Position numbers and translations under genes: made by a program. A stretch of DNA of 64,000 nt from Symbiodinium natans (taxonomy: Eukaryota; Sar; Dinophyceae; Suessiales; Symbiodiniaceae), in contig CAJNDS010001247.1 of NCBI GenBank assembly GCA_905221605.1, positions 124,001 to 188,000 of the forward strand. The letters run 5' to 3'. A model generated the notes under the pieces. That model was not told the DNA's origin. It ran no database searches and saw only the letters and a program-made list of their open reading frames with translations. This document shows, in pieces, positions 52,001 to 61,984 of this stretch. Positions within the stretch are counted from its first letter, which is position 1, and each line of letters begins with the position of its first letter.

Positions 52001-53192
52001 TTCCCCACTTCCCTTTAGTTTTAGGGCTTAGGGTTTAGGGTTTGGGGTTTCAGTGGGGTTTAGGATTTAGGGTTTAGGGTCTAGGGTCTAGGGTCTAGGG
52101 TTTAGGGTTTAGGGCTTAGGAGGCTCCTATCTAGTAACTAGTATTTGGCTCAACAACTCATTTCAGTGAATGCATTCCAGGCATAGCAACCACCCTGATG
52201 ACTCCCACCTTCTCACCTTTCAAAGGTCGGTCACCCAGGCCTGAAAACAAGCCTGGCAAGCGGGGGGCCCAGCTTCTGCTGCACACGGTTCATCTCCGCG
52301 TCCAGCTCGCAGCCCTCCGGGATGGGCACGGTGTCCTTGATTCTGCCGCCGGTCGAGGAGACTTGTCCTGTCAGGAGTCTCTGGGGACCTTACCTCCCTC
52401 CACTTTAGCCCGCTTAGCGGGTCTTCGGCACCCTAAAACACTAAACCCTAACTAAAACCCTAAACCCTGAACCCTGAACCCTGAACCCTGAACCCTGAAC
52501 CCTGAACCCTGAACCCTGAACCCTGAACCCTAAACCCTAAACCCTAAACCCTAAACCCTACACTGCAGCGCCTCCGCGGAGGTCTGCGCGCAGTTTGTGA
52601 CCTCGGCTTGGTCTGGTTGACGATTGGGCGCCTTGGGTTCGGGGCTTAGGGTTTAGGGTTTAGGGTTTAGGGTTTAGGGTTTAGGGTTTAGGGCTTCAAG
52701 GTTTAGGGCTTCAAGGTTTAGGGCTTCAAGGCTTGGGGTTTAGGGTTTGGGGTTTAGAGCTTCAAGGTGTAGGGTTTAGGGATGAAAGGTTTTGGGATTA
52801 CAGTCTGGGGCTTAGGGTTTGAGGTTAGGGTTTAGGGCTTCGGGTTTTAAGGTTTAGGTCAGGTCGTAATTAGGGCTGAGGGTTGCTGGTTCGAGCTGAG
52901 GGATGGACAATTCAGGGCCCGGGGTGTGTAGGGCATGCTCTGCCTAAACTCTACAGGGTGGGGCCCCCTAGTTATAAGTAGAGTTATAAGGGCCCTAAAT
53001 TGGGTTATAAGGACCCTAAGTTAGGTTATAAGTCCCTTAACTACAGTTAGTATAGTAAGGGGGCCCCACCCTGTAAACCGTAGCCCCTAAACCCGAAACC
53101 CTGAACCCTAAACCCTGGAGCAAACCACTGCCAGAATGCAGCAAGATGTCCTCAGAACCCCAGCCCCAAAGTAACGGGCAAAGTCTGAACAT
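49019..53192 (-). CDS. Gene F: unknown protein, about twelve in-phase exons
   Basis: Exons in order: 53192-53132 (MFRLCPLLWGWGSEDILL), 52631-52572, 52367-52253 (KDTVPIPEGCELDAEMNRVQ), 51956-51920 (VASIPMEKGKCT), 51795-51740 (APRSIHSLAQLRTLPWAL), 51463-51409 (FEPVQVARIFFRTCEYPR), 51252-51184 (VFLMEMLAGMDVHMQQPG), 50811-50772 (GYQQEQHPESLTP), 50370-50309 (CGRLNRPVLGRRFFVSKT), 49794-49753 (GPRSVPKTPQKTYW), 49378-49337 (MEGLVATVELACRR) and 49108-49019 (SLSPQQWHPVLTNPTNCVV), which ends AAG followed by GTGAGG. Leftover bases match at every join, and the chain picked the frame wherever an exon had two plausible ones. Donors are mostly GC. Telomere arrays and an intact MITE A copy (52954-53073) lie in the introns. 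No family recognised. Confidence 0.66.
49448..49642 (+). repeat. Variant array TTTAGGGGG (9 bp)
   Basis: Around twenty units with two extra G, including a few TTTCGGGGG and TTTGGGGGG changes. Confidence 0.9.
50982..51127. mobile_element. Inverted-repeat element (MITE)
   Basis: The ends CAGACCCCTAAGGACGTG and TACATCCTTAGGGGTCCG are imperfect complements inside about 30-bp arms. No ORF. Confidence 0.7.
52253..52367 (-). CDS. Gene F exon, 37 codons
   Basis: Two bases, 37 codons, two bases. Reads QVSSTGGRIKDTVPIPEGCE then LDAEMNRVQQKLGPPLA. Acceptor GACAG before GA, donor CCAG followed by GC. The 85-codon plus-strand ORF across it is a shadow. Confidence 0.66.
52954..53073 (+). mobile_element. 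MITE family A copy in a gene F intron
   Basis: 120 bp, TA-flanked, within the intron between exons 53192-53132 and 52631-52572. Confidence 0.9.
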
Positions 53193-53474
53193 CTGCGAGT
53201 TCAGGGCTTAGGGTTTGGGTTTAGGGTTTTGGGTTCAGGGCTTGTAGGCTGTGTTAGGTTAAAGGCCTACAGCCATAAACCTGATAACCCATGAGCCCTA
53301 AGATTTGGGTTTAGGCTTTCGGGTTTCGGGTTTAGGTTTTGGGTTTAGGTTTTGGGGCTTCGGGTTTAGGGAAGGGGGGGTTCTAGGTCAAGGTCTTGTT
53401 TCAATGCTGCTCCGCGACTGCACACGTAGGCCCAGTGACACCTGGCTGGTTTCACCCATAAGGATTGGCCTACT

Positions 53475-53574
53475 ACAGGGGTCGGAATAATTACTAGTAG
53501 TATTCCCTTTGGTCCCTATATGAACATACTATAGTAACCCCCCCAAAGCCTAATTCTAATTATTCAGGCCCCCC
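53475..53574 (+). mobile_element. MITE family G copy
   Basis: Matches 13823-13913 at both ends and through the central CCCTATATGAACATACTA part. Confidence 0.7.
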
Positions 53575-54619
53575 ACATTAGAACCCCTAACTCATAAGCT
53601 AGAGGTTAGGAGTATGCAGGAATTAGGGCCAAGTGCTTCGGGCTTGAGGGTTTGTGTTTGGGCGGCTCGGTCGTTGCTCCTGGTACAGAGAGAAAGAGAA
53701 AACTATAGGTAGGAGCGAAAGAGAAAGCTATCGTAGACGTGCATAGGTTAATTTGGTACTTCACCTACTTCATGGGTGGCAGAGTAGAGTAGAATCAGGA
53801 AAAGTGGGTAATAATACTAGACACTAAAGTTTAGGGTTTAGGGTTTAGGGTTTAGGGTTTAGGGTAAAACCCTAAAACCCCAAAAATTCGGTGAAGGTCT
53901 AGGCTAGGGGAGGTTCGGAGCTTCGGCCTCAGGGGTGAGAAAAGGTCAGGATTTCGGCTTGGGGGGTGAGGGGGTGAGTGGGTGGGGGGCTTAGGGTTTA
54001 GGGTTTCGGGTTCTTTAAGGCCATTTGGGGATATTTTTTGGGGGGGCCAGGTTGAACAAAGTAGTGTGAGCGGCACAGATCCGGGGAAGTCAGGCGGCTT
54101 GGGACTGATCTTCACTGTGACCCTTGGCTTTGGTGTCCTAATCCCGGAAACTTGAGGTTTTAGGGTTTAGGGATTAGGGTTTAGGGTTTAGGGTTTAGGG
54201 TTTAGGGTTTAGGGTTTAAATACTCAGAACTTCAGAACACCAAGGGGACTGAAGTTTCGAGATAAAGAGACAGAGAGGGAAGAGAGGAGAGAAGAAAAGA
54301 GAGAGAGAGAGCCAGAGACATCCGAACCCTAACGCCGGCCCGACTTGGGAAACCCTGTACCCCAAACCCATACATGACGACTTGTGAAACCTAAACCCCC
54401 CCCCCTAGTGACATTGACGGTTGCCCCAAACGACGTCGACTTCCACGGCCGTCTTTGTTGTCTCTCACTTCCCGCCCCCCCTCAAAAAAAAACGCAGCAG
54501 CTCCGAACTTGAGCCCAAAAGGTTGAGGGTGAGGGTTTTGTAGGGTTGACGGGTTAAGGGTTTAGGGTTTAGGGTTTAGGGTTTAGGGCTTAGGGTTCAG
54601 GGTTCAGTGTTCAGGCTTT

Positions 54620-54702
54620 CGGGTTTGCCCTCCTGTCAGCCACTGCTTGTCTTGCCACCTTCTAGTCTTCAGGGACGGGGCTTGCTGGAGTTGGCCTTCT
54701 CC
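54620..54702 (-). CDS. Two tiny exon candidates in one island
   Basis: EKANSSKPRP after CATGAG, and KVARQAVADRR after GACTAG with a GC donor. If both are real, the intron between them would be about 24-35 nt, far below the usual size. An unspliced or chance reading is as likely. Confidence 0.25.
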
Positions 54703-54704
54703 TC

Positions 54705-54863
54705 ATGAGTTATATGAAGTATACTACTACATTATGAGACAAGTATACTAGTAACTACTGCAGCGTTCTACTACCACATATCTGTCTATTGTTATACTAC
54801 TCGATTATCGTTCTCTCATATCATTGTGCTATTTTGTTACATGGTTCTATTGTCACATTAGTA
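54705..54863. other. AT-rich unique DNA
   Basis: TACTAC- and TATAC-rich stretch with no frame or repeat family recognised, left of a family F element. Confidence 0.5.
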
Positions 54864-55343
54864 TAGACCCGGGGGTGACCTAGGAATAAAAAGGGTGCCC
54901 TTTTTTGGTTTTCAGGAAATTACAAGGGAACCCTAACCCTAAAAAAAAAGGGGAAAAAAGTGAAAAAAAGGGCTGAGCCCAGTATCCTAGGGCAACTCAA
55001 GGTCGACCCTTTGGGGTTTACAAAATGCTTGCACTAAACGCCTGGACGCCTACCCCCCTACCCCCCCCCCAAAAAAAAAAAAACCTATAAACAAAATCTT
55101 TAAAAGAGAGAGAGAGAGATATATATATATATACATATATATAGAGAGAGATATATGTATACATATATAAAGCGTAAACCATAACCACCCTGAACAGCCT
55201 TCAACTTGTAAACTGGCTTGAAAACCCGGGCCTTGCGTATAATACCCCCGAAGATAGGTTAAAAGGTTACCTACTCTACTACTAAGGAGTTGTAGCCCTA
55301 AACCCTAAACCCTAAACCCTAAACCCTAAGAAGGACAACCGAC

Positions 55344-55392
55344 CTTGCACGTTCTTCAGCTCCATTTGGCTGGCTTGCTGGATCCTCTTGGC
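55344..55392 (-). CDS. Exon (AKRIQQASQMELKNVQ)
   Basis: Sixteen codons plus one base; acceptor TTGAG before GCC, donor CAAG followed by GT. Helical. It lies between a C-rich array and a long G-rich array (55426-55560). Confidence 0.5.
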
Positions 55393-55425
55393 CTCAATAG
55401 AGCGGCCCGAAGTCTAAGGGTTTGG

Positions 55426-55560
55426 TTTAGGGTTTAGGGTTTAGGGTTTAGGGTTTAGGGTTTAGGGTTTAGGGTTTAGGGTTTAGGGTTTAGGGTTTAG
55501 GGTTTAGGGTTTAGGGTTTAGGGTTTAGGGCTTAGGGCTTAGGGTTTAGGGTTTAGGGTT
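55426..55560 (+). repeat. TTTAGGG array
   Basis: A long pure array with two TTAGGGC variants near 55530, upstream side of the exon at 55344-55392. Confidence 0.9.
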
Positions 55561-56064
55561 GTTTAGGGTTTAGGGTTTAGGGTTTAGGGTTCAAGGTTCA
55601 AGGGTTTGGGGTTTGGGGTTTAGGGTTTAGGGCTTATAAATAGGGTTCCTGCACATGGGATCCCTTGTATCCTCTTATCCCCTTTGAAACCCAAGGGCCC
55701 ATAATTCAGAGTCCTTTAAAAAAGGTAAGAGGGACCATATTCGGGGACCATGTGACTTCTCTTGGACGAACAGTCAAACAACTGAAGCAGGCATAGTAGC
55801 AACGACAAGCACAGCACTTTGTTGCAATTCCTACAATATCGCTTGCTTCCCTAGACCTTAAAACCCTAAACTTAACCCTAAACCGCAACCCTAAACCCTA
55901 TAAACCAAAATCCCTAAACACTATTTGCCCAAAACCCTAAACCCTCTGACCCATGAAGCGCTTAGCTGTGAAATTGACGGCTGTATAGTCGGAACCTTAA
56001 GGGTTTAGGGTATGTAGGCAGTTCCCTAAACCCTAAGCCCTAAGCCCTAAACCCTAAACCCGGT

Positions 56065-56146
56065 CTTTCTTGGGGTCCAGATTCCATGGGTGCCGTACCA
56101 GATAGGGTACCCAAGACGGTGCCCTCGCTTAGAGAACTACGGGCAC
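56065..56146 (-). CDS. Coding island (RGHRLGYPIWYGTHGIW)
   Basis: Two minus frames are open after TCTCTAAG: RGHRLGYPIWYGTHGIW and EGTVLGTLSGTAPMESGP. The frame cannot be decided without the neighbouring exons. Confidence 0.35.
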
Positions 56147-56599
56147 TCAACCAGAAACCCGAATCTGTGCTTTCGGATTAAGGGTTTGCTGGTTTGGGGA
56201 TCGGGGTTCTAGGGTTTTAGGGTCTACAGGGCTTCGGGGAGTTGTAGGGTTTAGGGTACATGTAGGGCTTAGGTTGGGAGGTCTCCCCTTATGCTATCAA
56301 TCCTGAATCGGGATTATAGTAGCCCCTACTAGAATCCCGATCAAGGACGGTTCGGATAAGGGGAACATCCCAAAGTTTAGGGTTTAGGGTTGAGGAGCCT
56401 TTGTTTTACCAGGGCCCCCTAAATGAGACACGGCGCCGACACATCCCTAGAACCGAGGATTAAGCCCCCCTAGTTATTAGGGGTTAGGGTTTAGGGTTTG
56501 GGGGGCCCTTAGATCCTCTGAATATCCCCTGCTCAAGAGAGCCAGAAGAGGGTTAAGAAGGGTTCCCTTTTGAGGGACCCCTTATCCTACCTAGGAGTT

Positions 56600-56687
56600 A
56601 GAAGTAGTGATCTTATGGACCCTGAATTGGGCTCTAAGGATCTTAACTTAGGTTGTAAGTCCCTGAACTATAGTTAGTTTAGTTAAA
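56600..56687 (+). mobile_element. MITE family A fragment ending in a telomere array
   Basis: A diverged copy that breaks at TTTAGT, the same consensus position as the 39385-39487 fragment, and continues as CCCTAAA(A) repeat. Confidence 0.7.
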
Positions 56688-56692
56688 CCCTA

Positions 56693-56972
56693 AACCCTAA
56701 AACCCTAAAACCCTGAACCCTAGAATATAAAATTTTAAAACCCTAAAACCCTAAAACCCTAAAACCCTAAAACCCTAAAACCCTAAAACCCTAAAACCCT
56801 AAAACCCTAAAACCCTAAAACCCTAAAACCCTAAAAAAACCCTAAAACCCTAAAACCCTAAAACCCTAAAACCCTAAAACCCTAAAACCCTAAAACCCTA
56901 AAACCCTAAAACCCTAAAACCCTAAAACCCTAAACCCTAAAACCCTAAACCCTAAAACCCTAAACCCTAAAC
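56693..56972 (-). repeat. Variant array CCCTAAAA (8 bp)
   Basis: About thirty 8-bp units, starting where a truncated MITE A copy ends. Confidence 0.9.
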
Positions 56973-56998
56973 TGCCCTTGTAGGATTAGCCCCCCAGC

Positions 56999-57045
56999 CC
57001 TGGTTTTGGGTCCCGGGCCGCCGGGATGAACTCTGGCGCATAAGC
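56999..57045 (-). CDS. Exon (AYAPEFIPAARDPKP)
   Basis: Fifteen codons plus two bases; acceptor TTGAG before GCT, donor AGG followed by GC. Proline-rich. It is bounded left by the CCCTAAAA array and right by the AGGGCTTT array. Confidence 0.45.
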
Positions 57046-57117
57046 CTCAAGACAAAGGGCTTTTGGGGGGGCTTAGGGCTTATAGGGCTTGTAGGGCTTA
57101 TAGGGCTTATAGGGCTT

Positions 57118-57262
57118 AGGCTTTAGGTCTTTAGGGCTTTAGGGCTTTAGGGCTTTAGGGCTTAGGGCTTCAGGGCTTCAGGGCTTCAGGGCTTTAGGGC
57201 TTTAGGGCTTTAGGGCTTTAGGGCTTTAGGGCTTTAGGGCTTTAGGGCTTTAGGGCTTTAGG
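57118..57262 (+). repeat. Variant array AGGGCTTT (8 bp)
   Basis: Eight-bp GGGCTTTA units with a few GGGCTTCA changes. It continues on the far side of the RNase H relic at 57753-57850. Confidence 0.9.
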
Positions 57263-57339
57263 CACGTGCACTCAAAACAGGACGGTCCAAAGTCTGTGAT
57301 CCGCCTGCCCTTGCAGATGGCGTGTGAGATAGAAGAAAA

Positions 57340-57747
57340 CTAGAGAAAAGCATCCCATACAGCACGAAGAAGACCCGCGACAGCAGCCTTGGTAGCAGAA
57401 ATACATAACGTGTCAGCCCGAAAAGAATGGAAAGCCTGCAGAGCAGAGGCAGGTAACAACTTTGCAGCTTCACGAGCCCAATGATCCGCCATTTGATTAT
57501 GATATATACCCCATGCGTCAATCCAAGACAGAGCTTGGTGTATATCCCGGTGAGCTTTCACCCACTGGATCTTGAGCTCACCAGATCTGTTGGCAATAAC
57601 CCGTTGAAAGGCACTCCAAAGATCGCGGTCAGGGTGGGTGACCCGAGCAAACGATGTACGATGACCTGCCAGAAACTTATTCGCCAATGCCACAACAGCT
57701 TTATTGTCACAATACACCGTGAGATCACCACTAATTGCGGCAGCCAC
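57340..57747 (-). pseudogene. RNase H domain fragment of a LINE-type retroelement
   Basis: A 135-codon frame without visible introns. Motifs in order: VYCDNKAVVALANK (metal-binding Asp before Asn-Lys), IQWVKAHRD (equivalent of the flexible His loop) and YHNQMADHWAREAAK (last catalytic Asp in NxxAD). This is the C-terminal part of an RNase HI domain as carried by many non-LTR retrotransposons; the first catalytic Asp and Glu, and all reverse transcriptase, are missing. It sits between two AGGGCTTT arrays of the same orientation, and the frame runs into repeat at both ends, so this is a truncated relic. It is the longest recognisable protein fragment in one exon in the window. Confidence 0.72.
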
Positions 57748-58227
57748 CAGAAGGGCTTTAGGGCTTTAGGGCTTTAGGGCTTTAGGGCTTTAGGGCTTTA
57801 GGGCTTTAGGGCTTAAGGGCTTAAGGGCTTAAGGGCTTAGGGCTTAGGGCTTAGGGCTTAGGGTCTAGGGTTTAGGGTTTAGGGCTTAGGGCTTAGGACT
57901 TAGGCTTTAGGGTCTAGGGTTTAGGGTTTAGGGTTTTGGGTCTAGGGTTTAGGGTACAACTCATAGGGTCACACCCCCCCCCCCCCAATCCTCCCGCAAA
58001 AAGAGGCATTTCAACAAAAATTGAGATTTCTAAACCCTAATCCCTAAACCCTGAAGATCGCCTGACTTCTGAGCCCTCAGCCCCTCAACCCCTACATGTC
58101 TTTCGGAAGGCGAGCCTACTGGACGCAGGCCCTAGCCCTAAACCCTAAACCCTAAACCCTAAACCCAAAACCCTAAACCCTAAACCCTTAACCGTGGGAG
58201 GAGGGGCCAGACCCTTGAAGCCAAGCA

Positions 58228-58462
58228 CTTGGGATGCTCACCCCTTGTACTAACCTTAACCGTGGGAGCAGGGGCCAGACCCTTGATGCCAAGCACTTGG
58301 GATGCTCACCCCTTGTACTAACAGATCCTTACTAGGGATAGGGTTTAGGGTTTAGGGTTTAGGGGTTAGGGTTTAGGGTTTAGGGTTTAGGGTTTAGGGT
58401 TTAGGGTTTAGGGTTTAGTACCCCCTATGATAGCCCCTACGAAGGACTGTTCGTATAAGGCG
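58228..58462 (+). mobile_element. Family I element interrupted by an 80-bp TTTAGGG array
   Basis: Intact relatives at 36786-36887 and 56275-56375 show the uninterrupted middle. In this copy the array 58340-58418 splits the two inverted arms, and the left arm with its flank is also tandemly duplicated (period 68 bp, from about 58188). Confidence 0.75.
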
Positions 58463-58493
58463 GAACAGCCCAACCAAGCACCCTGAAATCCTA

Positions 58494-58573
58494 GAAACCC
58501 TACTAAACCCTACTAAACCCTACTAAACCCTACTAAACCCTACTAAACCCCACTAAACCCTACTAAACCCTAA
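58494..58573 (-). repeat. Variant array CCCTACTAAA (10 bp)
   Basis: Seven tandem 10-bp units, one with a single change (CCCCACTAAA). Confidence 0.85.
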
Positions 58574-58850
58574 ACCTAAACCCTACCCCCGGCCCCCGAA
58601 GAAAACGATGACACACCTCCATCCAGGCAGCGAGAGTGGAAATCCAGGGGAGGCGGGAGGGTGGAGGAACGTGCCGAGACCCACCCCAAAAAACAAAATA
58701 ACATGAACACACAATACCTTGAAAAAGTGCATATCATAAACCACAGGGCCCCAACCCTGAACCCTGGACCCTAAACCGCTGGACCCTAAACCCTAAACCT
58801 AAGCCCCCACACCCGAAACCCGAAACCCTAAACCCCAATTAAACCCTAAA

Positions 58851-59029
58851 CCCTAACTCGCCGAAACCGCCGAAACCACCCTTAAACAACATAATACTGT
58901 TCCCGATGATGGTGGACCTCTTGATCCTCGCATTGATCAGGTCGGCGCAATGCGCAATGACGAAATCAGCTTTGGTCGGGGCGCCGGCGTCGTGTCCGTT
59001 TGAACCCGAGGACTTGTCGAGGGACATCT
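58851..59029 (-). CDS. Exon or exons (MSLDKSSGSNGHDAG...)
   Basis: Acceptor TCTTTGGCAG before AGATG; the open frame reads MSLDKSSGSNGHDAGAPTK then ADFVIAHCADLINARIK and GNSIMLFKG. A GC donor after AAA gives an exon 59029-58971; the frame continues to about 58870. It could be a first exon using this ATG. The plus ORF over it is probably a shadow. Confidence 0.5.
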
Positions 59030-59141
59030 CTGCCAAAGACGCAATGAACGCCACAAAATGTGTCGCGGGTCCTCTTGGCAACGTTGGCCTTCAAGGAATC
59101 AAACCCTAAATCCTAAACCCTAAACCCTAAACCGATTTCAA

Positions 59142-59195
59142 GTCGAAGTCGAACTTGGCGCACAACTCCTTCAGCTCAGTCGGCTCCTTTACGCC
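59142..59195 (-). CDS. Exon (GVKEPTELKELCAKFDFDLK)
   Basis: Acceptor GACTCAG before GGC. The frame is also open upstream (KKYGTQ). It joins in phase 0 after the exon at 59774-59731. A GC donor after TTGT would end it at 59162. Unknown family. Confidence 0.5.
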
Positions 59196-59425
59196 CTGAG
59201 TCCCGTACTTCTTCCTAAACCCTAAACGCTAATCGCTGAACCACCCTGAACCCCTGAACCCCTAAACCGCCCTGAAACCCCTAAAACCCGAAACCGCCTA
59301 AACTCTGAAACCCACGAGCTCGTGATAAAGGGGTCGAAATTATTTACAGGAACTCTATTCCATTAAGGTCCCTGACCTTAAACCCCAAACCCCTAAACCC
59401 CAAAACGAACTTTAAACCCTAAACC

Positions 59426-59618
59426 CTAGACCCCTAACCCCTAACCCCTAAACCCCTAAACCCCTAAACCCCTAAACCCCTAAACCCCTAAACCCCTAAA
59501 CCCCTAAACCCCTAAACCCCTAAACCCCTAAACCCCTAAACCCCTAAACCCGTAAACCCCTTAACCCCTAAACCCCTAAACCCCTAAGCCCCTAAACCCC
59601 TAAACCCCTAAACCCTAA
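59426..59618 (-). repeat. Variant array CCCCTAAA (8 bp)
   Basis: More than twenty 8-bp units with one extra C, bordered by 7-bp arrays. Confidence 0.9.
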
Positions 59619-59730
59619 ACCCTAAAACCCTAAACCTCGAAACCCTAAACCCTAAACCCCTAAACCCTAAACCCTAAACCCTAAACCCTAAAGCCCTAAA
59701 CCCCGAAACCCCTGGTAAGCTTCAACTTAC

Positions 59731-59774
59731 TTGTCCGGACCCCACCTTGAGTCCGCCGAGCTTCCTCTGGAAGT
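59731..59774 (-). CDS. Exon with canonical GTAAGT donor (FQRKLGGLKVGSGQ)
   Basis: Two bases plus fourteen codons; acceptor CCCTAG, donor CAA followed by GTAAGT. It shows that standard GT donors coexist with GC donors here. Confidence 0.5.
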
Positions 59775-60059
59775 CTAGGGTTACTGGGTCCAAGAAAGGG
59801 TTAGGTTTAAAGGGTTTAGGGTTCAGGGTTCAGGGTTCAGGGTTTAGGGTTTAGGGTTTAGGGTTTAGGGTTTAGGGTTTTAGGGTTTAGGGTTTAGGGT
59901 TTAGGGTTTAGGGTTTAGGGTTTAGGGTTTAGGGTTTAGGGCTTCGGGTTTAGAGTCCTTGCTCCATCCTTGCAATCCTTGCAGGGTCCTTGAGACCTCC
60001 AGTGTCCTGAATAGTAGGTCCCCAGAAGAATAGGGTCCGCAGGGTTCGGTTTATAAGGG

Positions 60060-60210
60060 GCCGGAACCCTACGGCAAAGGCCGGAAGGTACTACGTGATT
60101 TGTTTAAGGCGATGATTGTAGGACTCTTCGCGAACAACACACTGTACCAACTGTTGGTTGCCACGGCAGGATGTCATCATGAAGGCATTTCGCCATTCTC
60201 GGATCGCCTA
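60060..60210 (+). CDS. Coding island open on both strands
   Basis: Plus: GSVYKGPEPYGKGRKVLRDL, an AAG-GC donor, then MIVGLFANNTLYQLLVATAG. Minus: AIREWRNAFMMTSCRGNQQL then VQCVVREESYNHRLKQIT and a stop. Both look like protein; the plus frame has better splice context. Confidence 0.3.
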
Positions 60211-60301
60211 GGGTTTAGGGTTTAGGATTTATAGGGTTTTGGGCTTCCCCAAGTACCATACAGGGATCCTAAACCCTAAGCCCTGAACCCTAAACTAAAC
60301 C

Positions 60302-60615
60302 CTAAACCCATGTACAACCCTGAAGTAAGCCGCTACCTCGGAAAACGAAACATTCGGCAATGTTGGTTGCACCATTCAAACGAAGTCTGGCGTACTCTCT
60401 TGTGTGGTTTAGGAGTAGGGTTGAGGGTTTAGGGTTTAGGGTTTCGGGTTTAGGTTTCAATTTGCATTCAGAGTGTAGGTTTCTTCCGTCAGAGAATTCG
60501 ATCGGGATTGAAGAAGCATGTGAGGGGGATTCACACGTCACTGTGACTACGTACCCTAACAATAAGGAATTGAGACGTCCCACCGCAGCTGTCCCGAAAC
60601 ACGATCCGCCAGCCC
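60302..60615 (-). CDS. Two minus-strand exon candidates
   Basis: Right part (about 60600-60480): AVGRLNSLLLGYVVTVTCES then PSHASSIPIEFSDG, after a GACAG acceptor. Left part (about 60400-60330): EYARLRLNGATNIAECFVFR, then GAG followed by GT. Between them lies telomere-type repeat. A plus-strand frame through the right part (SENSIGIEEACEGDSHVTVT) is also open. Confidence 0.35.
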
Positions 60616-60929
60616 AAACCCTAAACCCTATACCCAAACCGCAAACCCTAAACCCTAAGCAATAACTCTGCAAAAGCCGACAGCGAACTGACCGTCACAA
60701 AGCCCTAAGCGTCCTCCACGAAAGAGCCGCATCTGAAAGACCTTCGGGGACAGGTTGCTGAGTTGTCCAGGTGTAAGGTTTGGGGTTTAGGGCGTAGGCA
60801 TACAACTTCTTCCTCCATGGCGCAAGGCCTGCATGGCTGACGCATGAGCCCAGTTAAACCAAAGACTCGTGGCGAACTAGACCCTAAGCCCTAAACCCTA
60901 AACCCTAAACCATAAACCCTAAAGTGAGC

Positions 60930-60966
60930 CTTCTGCCACAAGCCACGGCGCAGGAGCAGCAGTGAC
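60930..60966 (-). CDS. Exon (VTAAPAPWLVAE)
   Basis: Twelve codons plus one base; acceptor CCGCCTACAG before GTC, donor GAAG followed by GC. Upstream of further candidates at about 60820 (LAPWRKKLY) and 60735 (NLSPKVFQMRLFRG), which may belong to the same gene. Confidence 0.45.
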
Positions 60967-61696
60967 CTGTAGGCGGGGCCCAAGTTGACGAATTGCATGC
61001 CAAAGCATACCCCCCTCCCATATTGGGGTTTCCGAAGTAGGGGTAACCATTTCGGGTTCCTACAATAAGGATTATACTGTCTTGGGTATATTCAGGGAAA
61101 CCTTTGTTTTGGACATACCCATATCGAGCTGAAAGACACGAAGTGAGACTTGCATAACGGGCATGATCTGATTGCTACAGCTGCTGGAACCACATGGGAG
61201 TTCAATTCCCTGGCCTTCCATCACGGTCACCTTGCGAAGAGGCAACAAGCCTGATAGCTGCCCGAAACCTGAAACCCTCACGTGACAACCGCCTCCACGT
61301 AGCTTTATTCATAAGCTGCAAAGCCCAAGTTGGGACGGGTCTAGAAGGCCCTACATTCCCCAAAGCCCTTCAAGTACTTGAGACTGAAAGGGCTTCCTTT
61401 ATAGTAACTTTGAAGCCCATGTAGGTTTAGGGTTTAGGGTTTGGGTTTAGGGTTTAGGGTTTAAGGTTTGGGGTTTGGGGTTTAGGGTTTAGGGCCCTGA
61501 GGGCATGGACAGTTGGCAGAAGCCGCTCATCATGAAGCACGACAACGCAGGCGCGACGAAGTCAACTCCCTAACAGAACGGTGCGTCGTCCGTGGGTTTA
61601 GGGCTTAGGGTTTCGGGTTTAGGGTTTAAGGTTTAGGGTTTAGGGATTAGGGAAACCCGATGCAAGCAGCACCAAAGAAGAATGACAAAGAACAAA

Positions 61697-61835
61697 AAAG
61701 AGGCTTATGAATGGTAACGCCTGCAACTTTGCCAAGTGAGCCTTCGCAGATCACACGGCAATGCGGGAGAGGTCATAGCAATCGAGATGAGAGCAAAATT
61801 GGTCCGGCCAAAACTTGGTTCGGCTGTCGCAGAAG
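61697..61835 (-). CDS. Possible terminal exon, 46 codons
   Basis: The frame opens after GCAACTAG and reads ASATAEPSFGRTNFALISIA then MTSPALPCDLRRLTWQSCRR before TAA. Unknown family. A family F MITE lies about 35 bp upstream. Confidence 0.35.
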
Positions 61836-61868
61836 CTCTAGTTGCTGTTTCCTGATGCACATGATTCT

Positions 61869-61984
61869 ACTCGACCCACGTGTGACCTAGGAATAAACGG
61901 GTACGCTTTGTGGGTTTTTGAAAGGGGCTTAGAAGGGAACCTAAACCCTAAAATAAGGACATAAGGGCCTACTCTGGGTCCTAG
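61869..61984 (+). mobile_element. MITE family F copy
   Basis: Well preserved; its centre reads GGGAACCTAAACCCTAAAAT, i.e. two telomere-like units inside the element. Confidence 0.8.

Noticed and set aside
61185-61215. T-arm-like GGGAGTTCAATTCCC
   Set aside because: A short palindrome without the rest of a tRNA.
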